DNA from: Chelonoidis abingdonii | Lineage: Eukaryota; Chordata; Testudines; Testudinidae | DNA length: 64,000 nt | Reading direction: 5' to 3' | NCBI RefSeq assembly: GCF_003597395.2 | Contig: NC_133770.1 | Location: 29,599,490-29,663,489 of the forward strand | Shown: piece by piece, positions 48,003 through 60,980 of the stretch | Numbering within the stretch: the stretch's first letter is position 1 | Layout of the letters: each line of letters opens with the position of its first letter | Notes under the pieces: model-generated | Database searches by the model: none | What the model was told of the DNA's origin: nothing | Seen by the model: the letters and a program-made list of their open reading frames with translations, nothing else | Position numbers and translations under genes: made by a program

Positions 48003-50119
48003 AGGATCACAGCTGTTAAGGTCAAGTTCTCATCACATAAGAGTAGTCTGTGAAACAATTCCATTTCAGGCCATTCAGAGCCTGGACTAGCAGTTTAAAT
48101 CCAAGACATGATGATCAAAACAACATCATCTCTCAGATATAGCACCATTAAGAAACACAGTTCAGTTTGAAGTAGAACACAACCTCAGCAAACCCAAAAA
48201 GCTTACGACTTTCTATACTTGCATCTGACTCTGCCTCATTCTTTACTTCAGAAAGATCCACGTTCTAAAGATATAAGTTTTAAAACTCATGGTCAGAAAG
48301 CACTGGGCAAAACAAAACAAGAAAAAAAAGGGGAGGTGGTTGTTCCGGCACAGTTTTAAAGACATATCGCCATTCCTTAAACTCATTAGCATATACACAG
48401 ATAGAAACACTAGCCCCACAAGAGGATGAAGGACAAGTATCCTAGCAACTAGCTTCTTCTGAGGAATACAGAGCTTTCACTGTGTTGCAGTAGGAAAATC
48501 AACATTTTGTTGCCTGGTTTCAAAAACTCTATATATGGCTCTTGGAACAGACAGCAGTGTTAACATCATATTTAATTTTAGAAAAACAAGAACACGTTTC
48601 TTATTCTTCAGCCAATAAAATTCACTATGTTCCCACTCCCATGCTGTGACAATAAAAAAAATGATGTTACTGAACATGACCTATAGAAATACCTGTTTTA
48701 TATTTGAACACCTCTAAAAGACAATGAAATTACTTACCGCCCTCTTGATGCAATCTTCTGCCCATTATTTCATGTTTAATCAGAAGTTAGTAAAGGATAA
48801 TATTTATCACTTGTATAGCATCCATAGATTATTGTTAGTTTTCACTGAAGTATGTAAAAATGGAAGACAAAAACGTACATCAATTAATATTCACATAGAA
48901 ATTCAGCGCTGAGCACACAACAGCAGGAATACCCAAAGAATAAAGCTACATACCTCAGGCAAACACAGGCCCGAATTCAGTGCCCGCTGAAGTCAGCAGA
49001 AAGACTCCCACTGACTTCAATGAGCACTGTCAGAGCCTCTCTTATGTTGTCACACAAGGGAATAAGGAGGCATAAGACCTTCCCCTGTCTCCTACCCCAC
49101 ACACCCTCTACTCTGTGCAGTCAACCTAATTGCTTCTCTCAGTGCATGTGTGAAGCTGGCTCAGAAAAGGTGCTATTTCCCCTGCATGCTGGTGAGCAGA
49201 GAGGACTGAGAGGTGGCTGGATTCTCAGTTCCACTTTCCAATGTGCCAGCCAGTGCAACTGAGCCGATACGGGAAAGTTGTGGATTGGAGGTGGAAGTAA
49301 TCTGCTACTGGTAAAGAGCCATAGGTTGCTTGCCCCCTGGATCAAGGGGGAAATGAAGTAGGAATTGAGAGTCTCCTTACACTAACCTAGACATAATCTC
49401 AATTTGGTCCTTAATGCCTGAGATATGTCTGTTGTTTTTCTATATTGCCTTCTTCACTCTGGTGGGCTGCTTATCTTAGCTTAATACTGGTTAGCCATTT
49501 AGAGGAATATTCTCATGATGGCAGAAACATAATCCCCATAAAGGTCAAAGTGTGTTAAATGGGTACGTCAAGTGATGGTCTCCCTAATCAGTCTCCTGGC
49601 ATCAAAAGAAACAGAAACTCAAAGATTTCATTTTTTTTTTAAAATAATCATAGGGAAAAAACAAAACAAAAAAAACCACTCCTAGTTCTTGTAGATCTCC
49701 TTCTTGTATTGTGTTATAAAATCTCTATAATCTATGCAAAGATGTCAATGCAGGGATACAATCTGCCTACTGAAAAACTGAATGACTCACTCTACCAGGC
49801 CTACCTGGAATCTTTCAAAATACCATTTTTGGAGCTGATTTCTAAAATTATGCAATAGCATATCAAGCTTTGGGAATTAACCCAGTCTGTTCCGAAGTTT
49901 CCTCAACTTTCAAAAGCCCAAATAATCAGGCTGAATCATATGTCAGGGTCTATAACATGTAATAGCAGCAATTTATATGTATAGCCATTTCCTAGATTAC
50001 AATATAAAGGAAGGCAATTCAGAAAACCAAGTTTCAGCCAACGCTGCTCCTGCCTATCTGTCCTATGTATATGGAACCTATTACCTAGGCATCCAAGGGC
50101 ACAACCCAGAAAAACACTT

Positions 50120-50212
50120 AAGCAAATGAGGAATACTCCCTTTGAAGCCACTGAAACTATTCACATGCTTAAAGTTTAGTACATATTTAAGTGATTTGCT
50201 ACATCAGAGCCT
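50120..50212. repeat. Dispersed palindromic repeat (AAGCAYGTGAGTAG-type)
   Basis: TTAAGCAAATGAGGAATACT, CCCTTTGAAGCCACTGAAAC, TATTCACATGCTTAAAGTTT and CATATTTAAGTGATTTGC: the two arms and centre are all recognisable. Confidence 0.6.
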
Positions 50213-50516
50213 TGGTGCTGTACAAAGAAAGAAAGAAGCCAAAGAAACTAGTCCAACTGGTGCTTTCTCTCTACATTCCTCCAGGCGACAGGGTGTACAA
50301 ATACGTTGTTCAACTTTACTTTTAAAATTAAATAGGAATGATTTCTGGAGAAAAGTGAAAATTGAAAAGGTGCATTTCAGACCTAGTCAGGCCTGGGCTT
50401 TGTATGGCTCTTCCTACACTAGAGCAAGGATCCTGGTATTGAAAAAGCTCTGGCTCCCGCATTTGAGGTCTAAATCTAGGTCTCTGCAGCTGCATTGTCC
50501 CCATGGAGCATAGATG

Positions 50517-51054
50517 CAGTAGCGCAGCTGGGGGGCTGCAGGAGAAGCAGCTGCTTCCCCTTAGCACATTTTCCAAAAGTGGCACCTTAGTTAGGGGTTA
50601 CCATGGCACCAGCGGGCAGGGCCCACGCTCCGCTCTGAAGCTTGGTCTGCCGGGCTGGCGCTGGGCTCCTGCAGGCAGGGGGGGGCACCCAGAGGAGCCA
50701 TGGGAAGGGAGGTGGCAAAGCCAGAGGAGCCATGGGGTGGGGGGGCGCGGCGCGGCACAGCCAGAGGAGTCATGGGGTGGGGGACAAGGGCAGCATGGCA
50801 CAGCTGGAGGAGTCATGGGGGGTGGGGGCAGGGGCAGCACAGCACAGCCAGAGGACTCATGGGCGGGGAGCGGCACAGCCAGAGGAGCGAGGGGGGGCGC
50901 AGCATGGCAGCCCGGAGCGCGGACGGAGAAGCCAGCCAAGAGAGGGGGCGGACCGGCCAGAGGAGGAGCCAAGGGGCACAGCCAGAGGAGGAGTCAAGGT
51001 GGGGGCTTTTTTAATGTTTGTTCCCCCTGTTCTTAGAACCTGGCTACGCCACTG
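50517..51054. mobile_element. hAT element (538 bp) with perfect target duplication and an internal minisatellite
   Basis: Left end CAGTAGCGCAGCTGG, right end inverted CAGTGGCGTAGCCAG. CATAGATG occurs at 50509-50516 and 51055-51062, a perfect 8-bp duplication. Most of the interior is a GC-rich tandem array. No transposase. The perfect duplication suggests a comparatively recent insertion, though eight bases is a short clock. Confidence 0.9.
50691..50998. repeat. GC-rich minisatellite (unit about 30-45 bp)
   Basis: About eight units begin with AGAGGAGYCATGG or a close variant and end in GGCACAGCC, separated by variable G-rich fill. Unit length varies between copies. It explains the long Gly/Gln/Arg-rich frames here. 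Confidence 0.85.
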
Positions 51055-51599
51055 CATAGATGTCTTGGAGGGTTGCAGAAGGTAAGGCGATCTGAGGGAG
51101 CGAGGTTACAATCATTCAAGGGGACAGTAGATTGGAATTCTCCTCTAGAGTGAATGGACAGCCAGCTGAATTGATCTTTGTGGAAAATAAAGCAGGGTAC
51201 TGAGAGCTGTAAGTCTTCTGCTTTCTTGTGGAAGCTGTGTTTAGCCCGATGTTAAGTGAGGTGCAGTCACCTAACTCGAAGGAGGCAAAAGCATGGATCA
51301 TCATGGTTAGGTTCCTGTCTGAGAGAATGATGCAAGTTTGTTAGAGAGAGAGAGAGACGGAGAAACTCCTGGTCACTATGACAATGGCACGCCCAGGAGC
51401 AGTGATGAGTCGTTTGACCACAAGGTTTCAAGCCACTGTGGCAATCTGTAATCCAATACCACAGATCATAGTTGAGGTTAAGGTTTTCCTCTCCTTTGAC
51501 TTTCATTCCGTCTTTTCTAGGTTTAAGCTAGAGAAAACTGGCCATATCCATTTACTGCTCTGTTCCACACACTAGGGCACCTTGGTGATGGTGGAAACG

Positions 51600-52745
51600 A
51601 CAGTAAAAGCTTTTTTATCAACATATGTTGGAGGAATGGGTGGGGGGGAATTCCATTTAACTAAGAGGAAGGAGAGTTTGGGTGCGTGAAGGGGCGCAGG
51701 GCTGGTGGTTGGAGCATGGGAGGCAGTGTGGGATGTGGGCTCTGAGTGGGAGTTGGGGTGTGGGCAGGGGCTCAAGCCAGGGGGTTGGAATGCAGGGGGT
51801 TTCGGGGTGCTGGATCGGGGGGGGCACTCACCTCAGGTGGCTCCCCACAAATCGGTGACCTATCCCTGCTGCTTCTAGGCAGCTCTGTGCACTGCCTTTG
51901 TCTAACCCCAAGCACTGGCTCCACAGCACCCACTGGCTGGGAACTGTGGCCAGTGGAAACCACAGGGGTAGAACCTGTGGGTAGAGGTGGCGTGCAGAGT
52001 TCCCTAGCCATACCTCCACCTAGGAGAAGCAAGGACTTGTCTTGACCTGTGTCTGACTTTTACTAAAATCATTCCTGACAAAATGGGGAGGGAAGAGGGC
52101 CCAGCACCCTGCCCCTCCCCACCTGTAGCAGCTCGGAGCTGAGGGGTCCCCACTGCCCTGCAGAGATAGAGCACGGGGGATGGGGGTGTTTCCCCACCAC
52201 CGCCAGTTGGGGAACAGTGGAGAGCCCCTTCCAGCTGCCACTAAGCAGCTCTGGGATCCCTCTGCTGTGGCCGGAGGCAGCTGGGAGCTGCAGGGGTGGG
52301 AGATGGCTGCTCATGGTCACTGAGCAGCTCCTAGATCCCTCTACTCCACCGCCAGCTTGGGGGGAGGGGAGTGAGGGGGAATGGCCCTTCCAGCAGCCTC
52401 TGAGCAGCCCCAGGATCCTTCTGCCTATAGCAGCAGCAGGGACTGGCTGCTCGCGGCAGCTGAGCAGCTGCTGGGGGGAGAGGACGCAGAGATCCTGTCA
52501 GCAGTGGCAGCTGGGGATCTGAGGAGTCCCTGCCGTTGCCTATCAGTTGCAGAGGTCCCCCATGGCCCACAGAGGCTGGGCTGCTGCAGGGGTCCCCCGC
52601 TGCTGGCTTCAGCAGATGTTACTGAGCATGCTCAGTACACCCTAAATAGCACATGCAGTTAGCAGTCTTTCACACTACAGGGCAGCTGGGGGCCCCCAAT
52701 GTCACGGAGGTAGCTGGAAGTCATGGATTCCGTGACAAAATTGTA
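51600..52745. repeat. GC-rich composite repeat
   Basis: 51750-52030 resembles the core of the hAT element at 3437-4218 (GGCTGGGAACTGTGGCC, GTGCAGAG, CTAGCCATACCTCC). 52080-52500 contains roughly three copies of an 80-90 bp unit beginning near AGCAGCTCCTAGATCCCTCT. The right edge has GGATTCCGTGACAAAATTGT, a terminus-like motif. Ends cannot be fixed. Confidence 0.45.
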
Positions 52746-53479
52746 GCCTTCTATATAATACATGGATATACACACAAATTACACAGGAAAAATATTGTTG
52801 TCAAGGCTTGTGAGTGTAAGAAGAAAAATGTTGCTTCCCCCAGAAGAACTCAAAAATAATGAGATCTGTAGCCTCAAGAAAATAAAATACCAGAAGGAAG
52901 AAAACTGATGTAATTGAATGAGTTACAACATATATTTTCGTGATACCAGTGTAATATACTCTGTCTTGACTCAATGTCCTACCTATTACGTATGACCCAT
53001 CATGCTCTTGAATAAAAATATAAATGTCAGTTTGTTTTTAAGTCTTTAACCCTACTTAACGTACAATAATTAAGGAAAAATTTGAACTAGTGAAGAACAA
53101 GATTGTTGAGCTATCTGTTCTGCATTTGCTACAGAAAGCTAAATCCCCAATAAAGGTGTTCAAAGGTGAATTGCTAAGGTTTTGCTAAAAATTGTAAAAC
53201 TTGCACTTGCAACAAATCCCAAAAGGGTGGGGGGGAGTATTTCCTGTTTGAAAATGTAATTAACGTTGTATTTTAAGTTACCCTGAAATGATAATTATTT
53301 CATACAGACCCAAAGGATCTGAGCTGCAGGCCTGCCAGCTGGTACAAATTACATCATAAATATCATGAATATAAGTTTGAAAAAGCCAATCCATTCTAAA
53401 GCTTTATTCTAACTCCAACATTCCTTCCCAGTTTCTTACTGTCCTATGAGATCCCTGCTTCAATGCAGCTGCAGGTCTA

Positions 53480-53756
53480 AGGGCAAGATCCAATGGCTTG
53501 AAGTTGAAGCAAGATAGATTTAGACTACAAATAAGATGCAAATCTTTAAATGGTGAGGGTAATTAATCATTCGAACAACTTACCAAAGGTTGTGGTGGAG
53601 TCTCCATTTGTGGCAATTCTAAAATCAAGATTGCAAGTTTTTCTAAAAAAATATGCTCAAGTTCAAATAAGAATGAATTCAAGGAAGTCCATGGCCTGCG
53701 TCACGCAACAGGCCAGACTAGATGATCCCACTGGCCTTGTAATCTATGAATCTTGC
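53480..53756 (+). mobile_element. CR1 LINE 3'-end fragment
   Basis: AACAACTTACCAAAGGTTGT, TGGTGGAGTCTCCATTTGTG, AACAGGCCAGACTAGATGAT and CACTGGCCTTGTAATCTATG form the 3' end of CR1 ORF2 and its untranslated tail. One frame still reads NLPKVVVESPF, the usual C-terminal CR1 peptide. Confidence 0.85.
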
Positions 53757-54539
53757 AACTGAATTTGCCTAGTGAACTGCATGGAGGCAGATGCAGGACA
53801 GGAATTTAATGGTCTCGCCCCTTAAACTATTTTTCTTTTAATATGATTGCATCAATGTGTATATACTGCATAAAACATTTGTATGTCACTGCATTTGCAA
53901 GGTTCTTTACAAAACAGGTTTCCTAACCTGAAGAGTTTATAATTTAAAGGCAATAACATACCTGACAATAGCTCAGAAGAGGGAGGGACTGGAAGTGATG
54001 TGAAGGCAGGATAGAAAGAAGGTTTGATTTTTATGAAGAGGTGTCTTTTAAGGAGAGACATGAATTACACAAAGCACAGTGCCCTCTCATTTAAACTAAT
54101 AATCTAAAGTCATAAAATAAACTTGCAGCTGCAATCATATCCTGAAAGACTTAAACTATCAGTTGTTGCTACACCAATTATTTCACCTGCCATGTCAATG
54201 TTTTAATACCTTAAATGCCAAATATCAAAGAGGTTTTAAACTATAGACTCCATGAACAATGCTGGCTGTAATCCTAGCCAACAATGCTACACATTTAACC
54301 CACAAAAGGCAGCAGCTGGCAGGCTATTGTTTTGTATCTTGTAATTGGGTAAAATACAAAACAGAAATTATCCAAGCCAAAGTTCCATCTATTCACTCGT
54401 GAACAGAAATTTTGAGTTAACCTGGAGATAAAGCGATCCAAGTTTATCTGAAAGGCTTAAATCTGTACCAGAAAAATCATCAGATTCAGCATGCAGTCAT
54501 CTATTTGACATTTAAACACTTCAGTGCTAGACAGTAGCA

Positions 54540-56500
54540 TTAACCCCAGCTCTGCTTTGTGGGCACTTCCAGCTTCACCAGCCTATAGTGATTATAAGGA
54601 AGCATCCCAAAGTTCCCTGGTTTTGCAGTAATGGGGAACACAATGTTCCCAGGGATGCACTGTGCTCTGCAAACCAGCACCCAAGAGGTTGGCACTATAT
54701 AGCTCCACCTACTCCTTAACTCTTCACACTGAGTGAAGCTTGCAGTGAAGTTTTGCCACGAACTGTTCTCAATGTTCTTGTGGCAAACAGTCAATAAAAG
54801 CATTAAACTTCTGATAGGTCAGGTAGTCATATTCTGACAGTACAGCGTGGTGATTACTATCTTGAACAATAGTGTTGCTGACTAGTAACTCTTTTGACCA
54901 GAAAGATCCAGACCTTTCTGTTATTATACGGGGTGGCTTTTGGGTATGTTCCCTGCAGCTTTCTTTGACTGTGTCCACAATCAGAGATTTTGGTGCTGGG
55001 TGAGAATAAAAACTCAGAATCCCTGGTCTGGACATAGTATTTATTATCGGTCTACTTGCATGTGGGAGGGAGTGTTGCTGAAGTTTGCCAGATGGTTTTT
55101 ACTGGCTCATGGAGGGATTCATTAATTGGCTGTCCTACCGATGCTGAGATACAGGTGTGCAATATGTCCAGGAGCTTGTGATGGGAATCCTGGACTTCTT
55201 TCATGGTGATTTGCATGGTGTCATTGTGCCACTTCAACAGGTCCTGGAATTGCCTAACGTCATGACCAAACAATGACGGTGGCAGCATTACTGCCTCATC
55301 AGATGACAACAAAGAAATGTTTGTAAGGGCGGGGGGTAACCTCCTCGTCCACCCTTGCCTCTTGCTCCTCAAAGGTCTCCTCAGGCTCAGAGTGGAGAGA
55401 AGGGGTGGATGGTACTGGCGGGCAAGGTGTTGTGTGTTCCCTGTGGTTCTGAGCTGAACTGTACCAACAGAACTTCGTACAGGCATTGATGATGTTGCAG
55501 AAGCTGTTCTGTGAGGCGCTGACATCAGTACCATCAGGGTTGAGGATTCTACTGAAGTCATTTTCTTGGCTGTTGCCCTCTTCAGAACTGAGCCCTTTAC
55601 CACTGAAGTGGTTTAAGTCTTGGCAAGTTCACTGTACCCTAAGTGCTCAGAGCTTCAGCAGCACTTCTCTTGGGGCCGGAGGTCTCCAGTGACCAGATCT
55701 TTGATGAGGAACTCTCGGTTGTGCTCCTCTTATCGCTCTCCTTAGACTTTGAGGGGAAGCTCTCAGTACCGCTGGGGCAGTTATTGGTAACTCATTCAAG
55801 GGGAGCGTTGGAGACCAGGGTTTCAATGAAAGCTTTGAAGCTCTCGGTGACCATGCTCTCGATGATGACAAGGCACTGACAGAGGTGACGGGGTCCCTGT
55901 AGAGGAGGTGGTTTCTGCACCCAAGTCAGAAGCTGGTCTTGAGGCTTGCTCCATCATTAAAAGCATACAGTCTATTTCTCTGTTCTTCCGGGATCCTCCC
56001 TTAAAAGAAGTGCAGATCTTGCACTTGCTAGGAATATGTGAATCCCCCAAATAAAGAATGTACTTGGAGTGCCTGTCACTAATGAGGATTGCTTCTTTAC
56101 AAGAGAGTTGCCTTTTGAAGCCTGCAGAGCCCAACATCCCTGACAGAAGAACACTCGTTCAAGACCCTCAACAGGGAAAAAAGAAAAAAGGGGAATAAAT
56201 ATTCCAACAACTAACAAAACTAAAACACTTGGGAAAGAGGGAACAGGCACACAGCAAACAGGCACATGTTAAACAGCCAAAGGTGGCTGAGAAGGAACTG
56301 AGGGAGGTTCACCCAGACAGTCCGCATACGGCAGATGCACAAGCCAAAGAAGGCACTGCCACCAAACAGATACAGGGGTGTATGTGCATCTAAAGTGAAG
56401 CACCCACAGGGACACGACTCAAAGAAGAACCTCTCTTACCAATCAAAATCTAAACATATATAAGCCAGTCAGAGGCACTGCTCCCTTTTTAGCACTGAAT
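54540..56500 (-). pseudogene. DIRS1-like retrotransposon gag relic, copy 2
   Basis: Minus strand, in order: DRHSKYILYLGDSHIPSKCK and the following IC (56077-56012), the position where the family has a Cys-Leu-Gly-x-x-His zinc-binding motif, here with two Cys replaced by Tyr; a Ser/Arg-rich variable middle; LPPSLFGHD; TIWQTSATLPPTCK (55096-55055), the family's IWQTP.S.PPT.K block; YSHPAPKSLIVD (55008-54973), its YTHPPP.SLVVD block; and LPQEH near 54770. Frames shift at least twice. The plus-strand sequence to about 56440 looks like the untranslated leader. No RT, RNase H or tyrosine recombinase is present. The same ancestral protein gave rise to the LAP2-alpha domain of TMPO. Function now: none expected. 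Confidence 0.72.
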
Positions 56501-57921
56501 TTCAGTTACGTCCATAAGCCCCTTACAACAGGAGGGATGTCAGACTGCCTCAGTACATTTCCAGTTCAGAAATATAGTGCAAGCACATCCAACTGTGAGG
56601 GGATTTAATACCCATCTGGATCTTATTAGGACTATGGACACTGAGACTGTCACATCCCAGCACCCCCCTGAAATTTGGGATTCCCCAAAACCTTCCTCTC
56701 TTATCCTTGTTCAAAGGGACCTGAGAGGTCCATGCTGCTCAATCAGATCCACATGCTTTATATACCAGGCAAGAAAGGGGAAGCAAGAGTGGGGAAGAAG
56801 CTGTGCTGACCAAGGGAGAAGATGAACATGGATCAAAAGCTCAGTGAAAGAAAATCTCCATTCATACTCAGACTATTTGTTCTTGGAAGTAGTTAGTATG
56901 GGCTGGGGAGACCCCACCTAGTGGCGACTGCCTATATTGTGTATGCACCCCATACAGAAGGTGGTGATGCTCAACTGCAGAGCCATGTGATAATTTTAGT
57001 TATTGTAAACTTCTGACGGCATCACTAACACTCTGCCCACTCATCAATTTCCAATGAGACTTATTCTGGCACTTTAAACCTGGGAGCGGCTTCAAACAAG
57101 CACAAAGTTTTATACACAGTTATTTTTAAATTCAACTCCTATAAAAATGTTTTCTTCTCCCCACAAAAACACGGAATTAATCCCAAAATTACATTGGCCT
57201 ACTGCCCAGAAAAAGTAATGTTCAGTCCTGGATCAGTAATTCGTTCTCGGTAGATATCTTGCAACTCTGCAGATCTAAATAGGAACTTTATAGCAATGGA
57301 ATGGGGAGTTTCTCAGTTTCCTATTCATTCACTCTTCCATCCACTCATGCCCCTCTTCTCCCTTTTCTCTCTCACATTCACCCCTTTCATCTAGTACTCA
57401 AAATCTTGACATTGACCAAGCCACTCATGAGTAATGTGACCATTCTAAACTCCTACTGATAAAACCTCTATACACCAAGCCATTATGTACTCTGTATCTG
57501 CCACATAATTTACAGAAAAAAAACTTTTGCAGGTATAGTTGAGGGTAGCTTCCCTCCCCTCCCAAAGAAATGCTATTGGTGCTAATTTTGAAAACAAAAA
57601 TGCCTCTAGAGCCATGTGACTTTGTTACGCTGAGCCCAAATGTGCCTCTATAAGTGAATGAAAACTTTTCAGTCCATAAACGTGCAGAAATGCAATCTGT
57701 CTTTGGACATTCCAGGGTTAAGTGAAAGCAATGAGTCCCGCTGGGATCTAACAATCTCCCCTTTCCAATGGTACTTGCTCTACAGGGCCATGTAACAACA
57801 GACTTACAAGTTTCAACAATTTTATATATCACATACAACTTATATTAAAAGAACATTTTAAGGTTGCAAAGTCAAGCACTCAGAATTTAAGAAATGCCAT
57901 AATTAAAGTTACTTGTGCAGT

Positions 57922-60515
57922 CTTAGAATCACAGAACTGGAAGAGACCTCAAGAGGTCATCTCATCCAGTCCCCTGCACTCAAGGCAGGACTAAGTATAA
58001 TCTAGACCATCCCTGACAGGTGTTTGTTCAACTTGCTCTTAAAAATCCCTAATGAGGGAGATTCCACAACCTCCCTAGGCAATTTATTCCAGTGCTCCAC
58101 CACTCTGACAGTTAGGAAGTTTTTCCCTAATGTCCAACCTAAACCGTCCTTGCAATTTAAGCCCACTGCTTCTTGTCCTAACATCAGAGGTTAAGAAGAA
58201 CAATTTTTCTTCCTCCTCCTTGTAACAACCTTTTATGTACTCTGAGTCTCCTCTTCTCCAGACTAAACAAACCTAATTTTTTCAATCTTCCCTCATAGGT
58301 CATGTTTTCTAGCCCTTTAATCATTTTTGTTACTCTTCTTCTCTGGACTTTCTGCAATTTGTCCACATCTTTCCTGAAATGCGGTGCCCAGAACTGGACA
58401 CAATACTCCAGTTGAGGCCTAATCAGTGCAGAGTAGAGCAGAAGAATTGCTTCTTTTGTCTTGCTTACAATACTCCTGCTAATACATCCCAGAAAGATGT
58501 TTCCTTTTTTTACAACAGCGTTACACTGTTCACTCATTTAGCTTGTGCTCCACTATGACTCCCAGACCCCTTTCCGCAGTACTCCTTTCTAGGCAGTCAT
58601 TTCCCATTTTGCAACTGATTGTTCCATCCTAAGTGGAATATTTTGCATTTGTCCTTATTGAATTTCATCCTATTTACTTCAGACCATTTCTCCAGTTTGT
58701 TCAGATCATTTTGAATTTTAATCCTACCCTCCAAAGCACTTGCAACCCCTCCCAGATTGGTATCATCTGCAAATTTTATAAGTGCACTCTCTATGCCATT
58801 ATCTAAATCATTGATGAAGATATTGAACAGAACCAGACCCAGAACCGATTCCTGTGGGACCCCACTCCTTATGCCCATCCAGTATTACTGAACTACCGAT
58901 AACTCTCTGGGAATGATTTTCCAACCAGTTATGCACCCACCTTAGGTTGTATTTCCCTAGTTTATATGAAAGTCATCAGAAACGGTATCAAAAGCCTTAT
59001 TAAAGTCAAGATATACCACACCTAGCATTTCCCCCCTATCCACAAGGCTTGTTACCCTGTCAAAGAAAGCTGTCTGGTTGGTTTGACATGATTTGTTCTT
59101 GACAAATCCATACTGTTACTTATCACCTCATTATCTTCTAGGTGTCTGCAAACTGATTTCTTAATTGTTTGCTCCATTATCTTTTCAGGTACAGAAGTTA
59201 AGATGACTGGTCTGTAACTCCCCAGGTTGTTCTTATTTTCCTTTTCATAGATGGGCACTATATTGGCCCTTTTCCAGTCTTCTGGAATCTCTCCTGTCTG
59301 CCATGACTTTTCAAAGATAATAGTTAATGGCACAGATCTCTCCTCAGTCAGCTCCTTGAGTATTCTAGGATGCATTTCATCAGGCCTTGGTGAATTAAAG
59401 ACAACAACTAACTTGTCTAAATAATTTTTGACTTGTTCTTTCCTTATTTTCGGCTCTGACCCTACCTTATTTTCACTGGCACTCACTATGGTAGATGTCC
59501 AATTGTCACCAACCTTCTTGGTGAAAACCAAAACAAATAAGTCATTAAACACCTCTGCCATTTCCACATTTTATGTTATTGTCTTTCCCCCATCATTGAG
59601 TAAAGGGTCTACTCTGCCCTTGGTCTTCCTCTTGCTTCTAATGTATTTGAAGAATGTTTTCTTGTTACCTTTTATGTCCCCATCTAGTTTGATCTCGTTT
59701 TGTGCCTTGACCTTTCTAATTTTGTCTCAACATACTTATGTTATTTGTTTCTATTCATCCTTTGTAAATTTGATCAAGTTGCCATTTTTTGTAGGACTCT
59801 TTTTTTGAGTTTTAGATCATTGAAGATCTTCTGGTTAAGCCAGCGTGGTCTCTTGCCATATTTCCTATCTTTCCTACGCAGTGGGATAGTTTTCTCTTGT
59901 GCCCTTAATAATGTCTCTTTGAAAAACTGCCACCTGTCTTCAGTTGTTTCTCCCCTTAGACTTGCTTCCCCTGGGATTTTACCTACCAACTCCCTGAGTT
60001 TGCTAAAGTCTGCCCTCTTGAAATCCATTGTCTTTATTGTGCTGTTCTTCCTCCTACCATTCCTTAGAATCATGAACTCTACCATTTCATGATCACTTTC
60101 ACTCAACTGCATTCCACTTTCAAATTCTCAACCAGTACCTCCCTATTTGTCAAAATCAAATCTAGAACAGTCTCCCTCCAGTAGCTTTCTACATCTTCTA
60201 AAATAAAAAACTACCTCCAATACATTCCAAGAACTAGCTGGATAATCTGTGCCCTGCTGTGTTATTTTCCCAACAGATGTCCGGGTAGTTGAAGTACCCC
60301 ATCACCACTAAGTTCTATGCTTCGGATGATTTTGTTAGTTGTTTAAAAAAGCCTCATCCACCTCTTCTTCCTGGTTTGGTGGTCTGTAGTAGACCCCCTA
60401 CCATGACATCACCCTTGTTTTTTACCCCTTTTATCCTTACCCAGAGACTTTCAACAAGTCTGCCTCTTATTTCTATCTCAACCTCAGTCCAAGTGTATTC
60501 ATTTTTAATATACAA
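57922..60515 (-). mobile_element. CR1 LINE, about 2.6 kb, with endonuclease and reverse-transcriptase remains
   Basis: From the 5' side on the minus strand: endonuclease remains with a GDFNYP-like motif (about 60290-60275) and [10 protein letters not shown] (about 60100-60075, the terminal SDH of the APE-type endonuclease); a linker; [23 protein letters not shown] and LGSYRPV; then GVPQESVLG and FNIFINDLDNGI, the catalytic box KFADDTNLG (FADD at 58773-58762), MKFNKDKCKIFHLG, and [17 protein letters not shown] near the C-terminus, with HWNKLPREVVESPS last. The 3' tail ends at TGTGATTCTAAGA. Several stops and frameshifts; 5'-truncated within the endonuclease. Same strand as CCNY. Confidence 0.93.
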
Positions 60516-60709
60516 GGCTCATGATACAGTCTTTAATTATATGACCAAAATTTATTTTTTTGCACAGGACCTGTTTCACTTAGTGCACAAGATGGATGAT
60601 GCTCACTTAATGAGCAGCTATTCAATATTTTGTTTTCTCTTTACTATTCAATGTCTGACCTCTATGCCTTACTTATTGCACACTGTTCAGATCCTGCTCT
60701 GAAGACAGA

Positions 60710-60850
60710 ATTATTTATTTCCTCAGGATCTTTTATATGGCACTCATCACTATAGTATCTGAATACTTCACAAACATTAATTTATTTTCCTAACTCCCCT
60801 ATGATAACTCCCCTACGTGTGTGGATAAGGCACAGAGATAAGGGCCAAAA
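60710..60850 (+). repeat. MIR/CORE-SINE-like fragment
   Basis: CACTCATCACTATAGTATCT, GAATACTTCACAAACATT and AATTTATTTTCCTAACTCCC match the 5' half of the element seen at 2630-2830; the tail is degenerate. Confidence 0.5.
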
Positions 60851-60879
60851 GTATCCATTAATTCTGGGTAATACTGAAG

Positions 60880-60980
60880 ACCTGATTTTTCAGAGTACTA
60901 AGCATTATACAGCACAGCGCCCATTGGCTTCAACTGCAACGATGAGTCTGCAGCTCTTCTGAAAGAATAGATCCTAGGCA
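60880..60980. repeat. Short palindromic repeat (GTGCTGAGCAC-type)
   Basis: CTGATTTTTCAGAGTACTAA, GCGCCCATTGGCTTCAACTG and AGCTCTTCTGAAAGAATAG form an imperfect hairpin, the same class as 5063-5147. Confidence 0.5.

Noticed and set aside
48700..48745. A donor-like ACTTAC followed by a short frame on the minus strand
   Set aside because: The adjoining peptide does not match cyclin Y and no acceptor is visible.
50691..50998. Repeat-spacer pattern resembling a CRISPR array
   Set aside because: Unit length is variable, the spacers are G-rich versions of the same repeat, and the genome is vertebrate.
50503..51085. Gly/Arg/Gln-rich frames of up to 177 residues
   Set aside because: Produced by the minisatellite inside the hAT element; all frames look repetitive.
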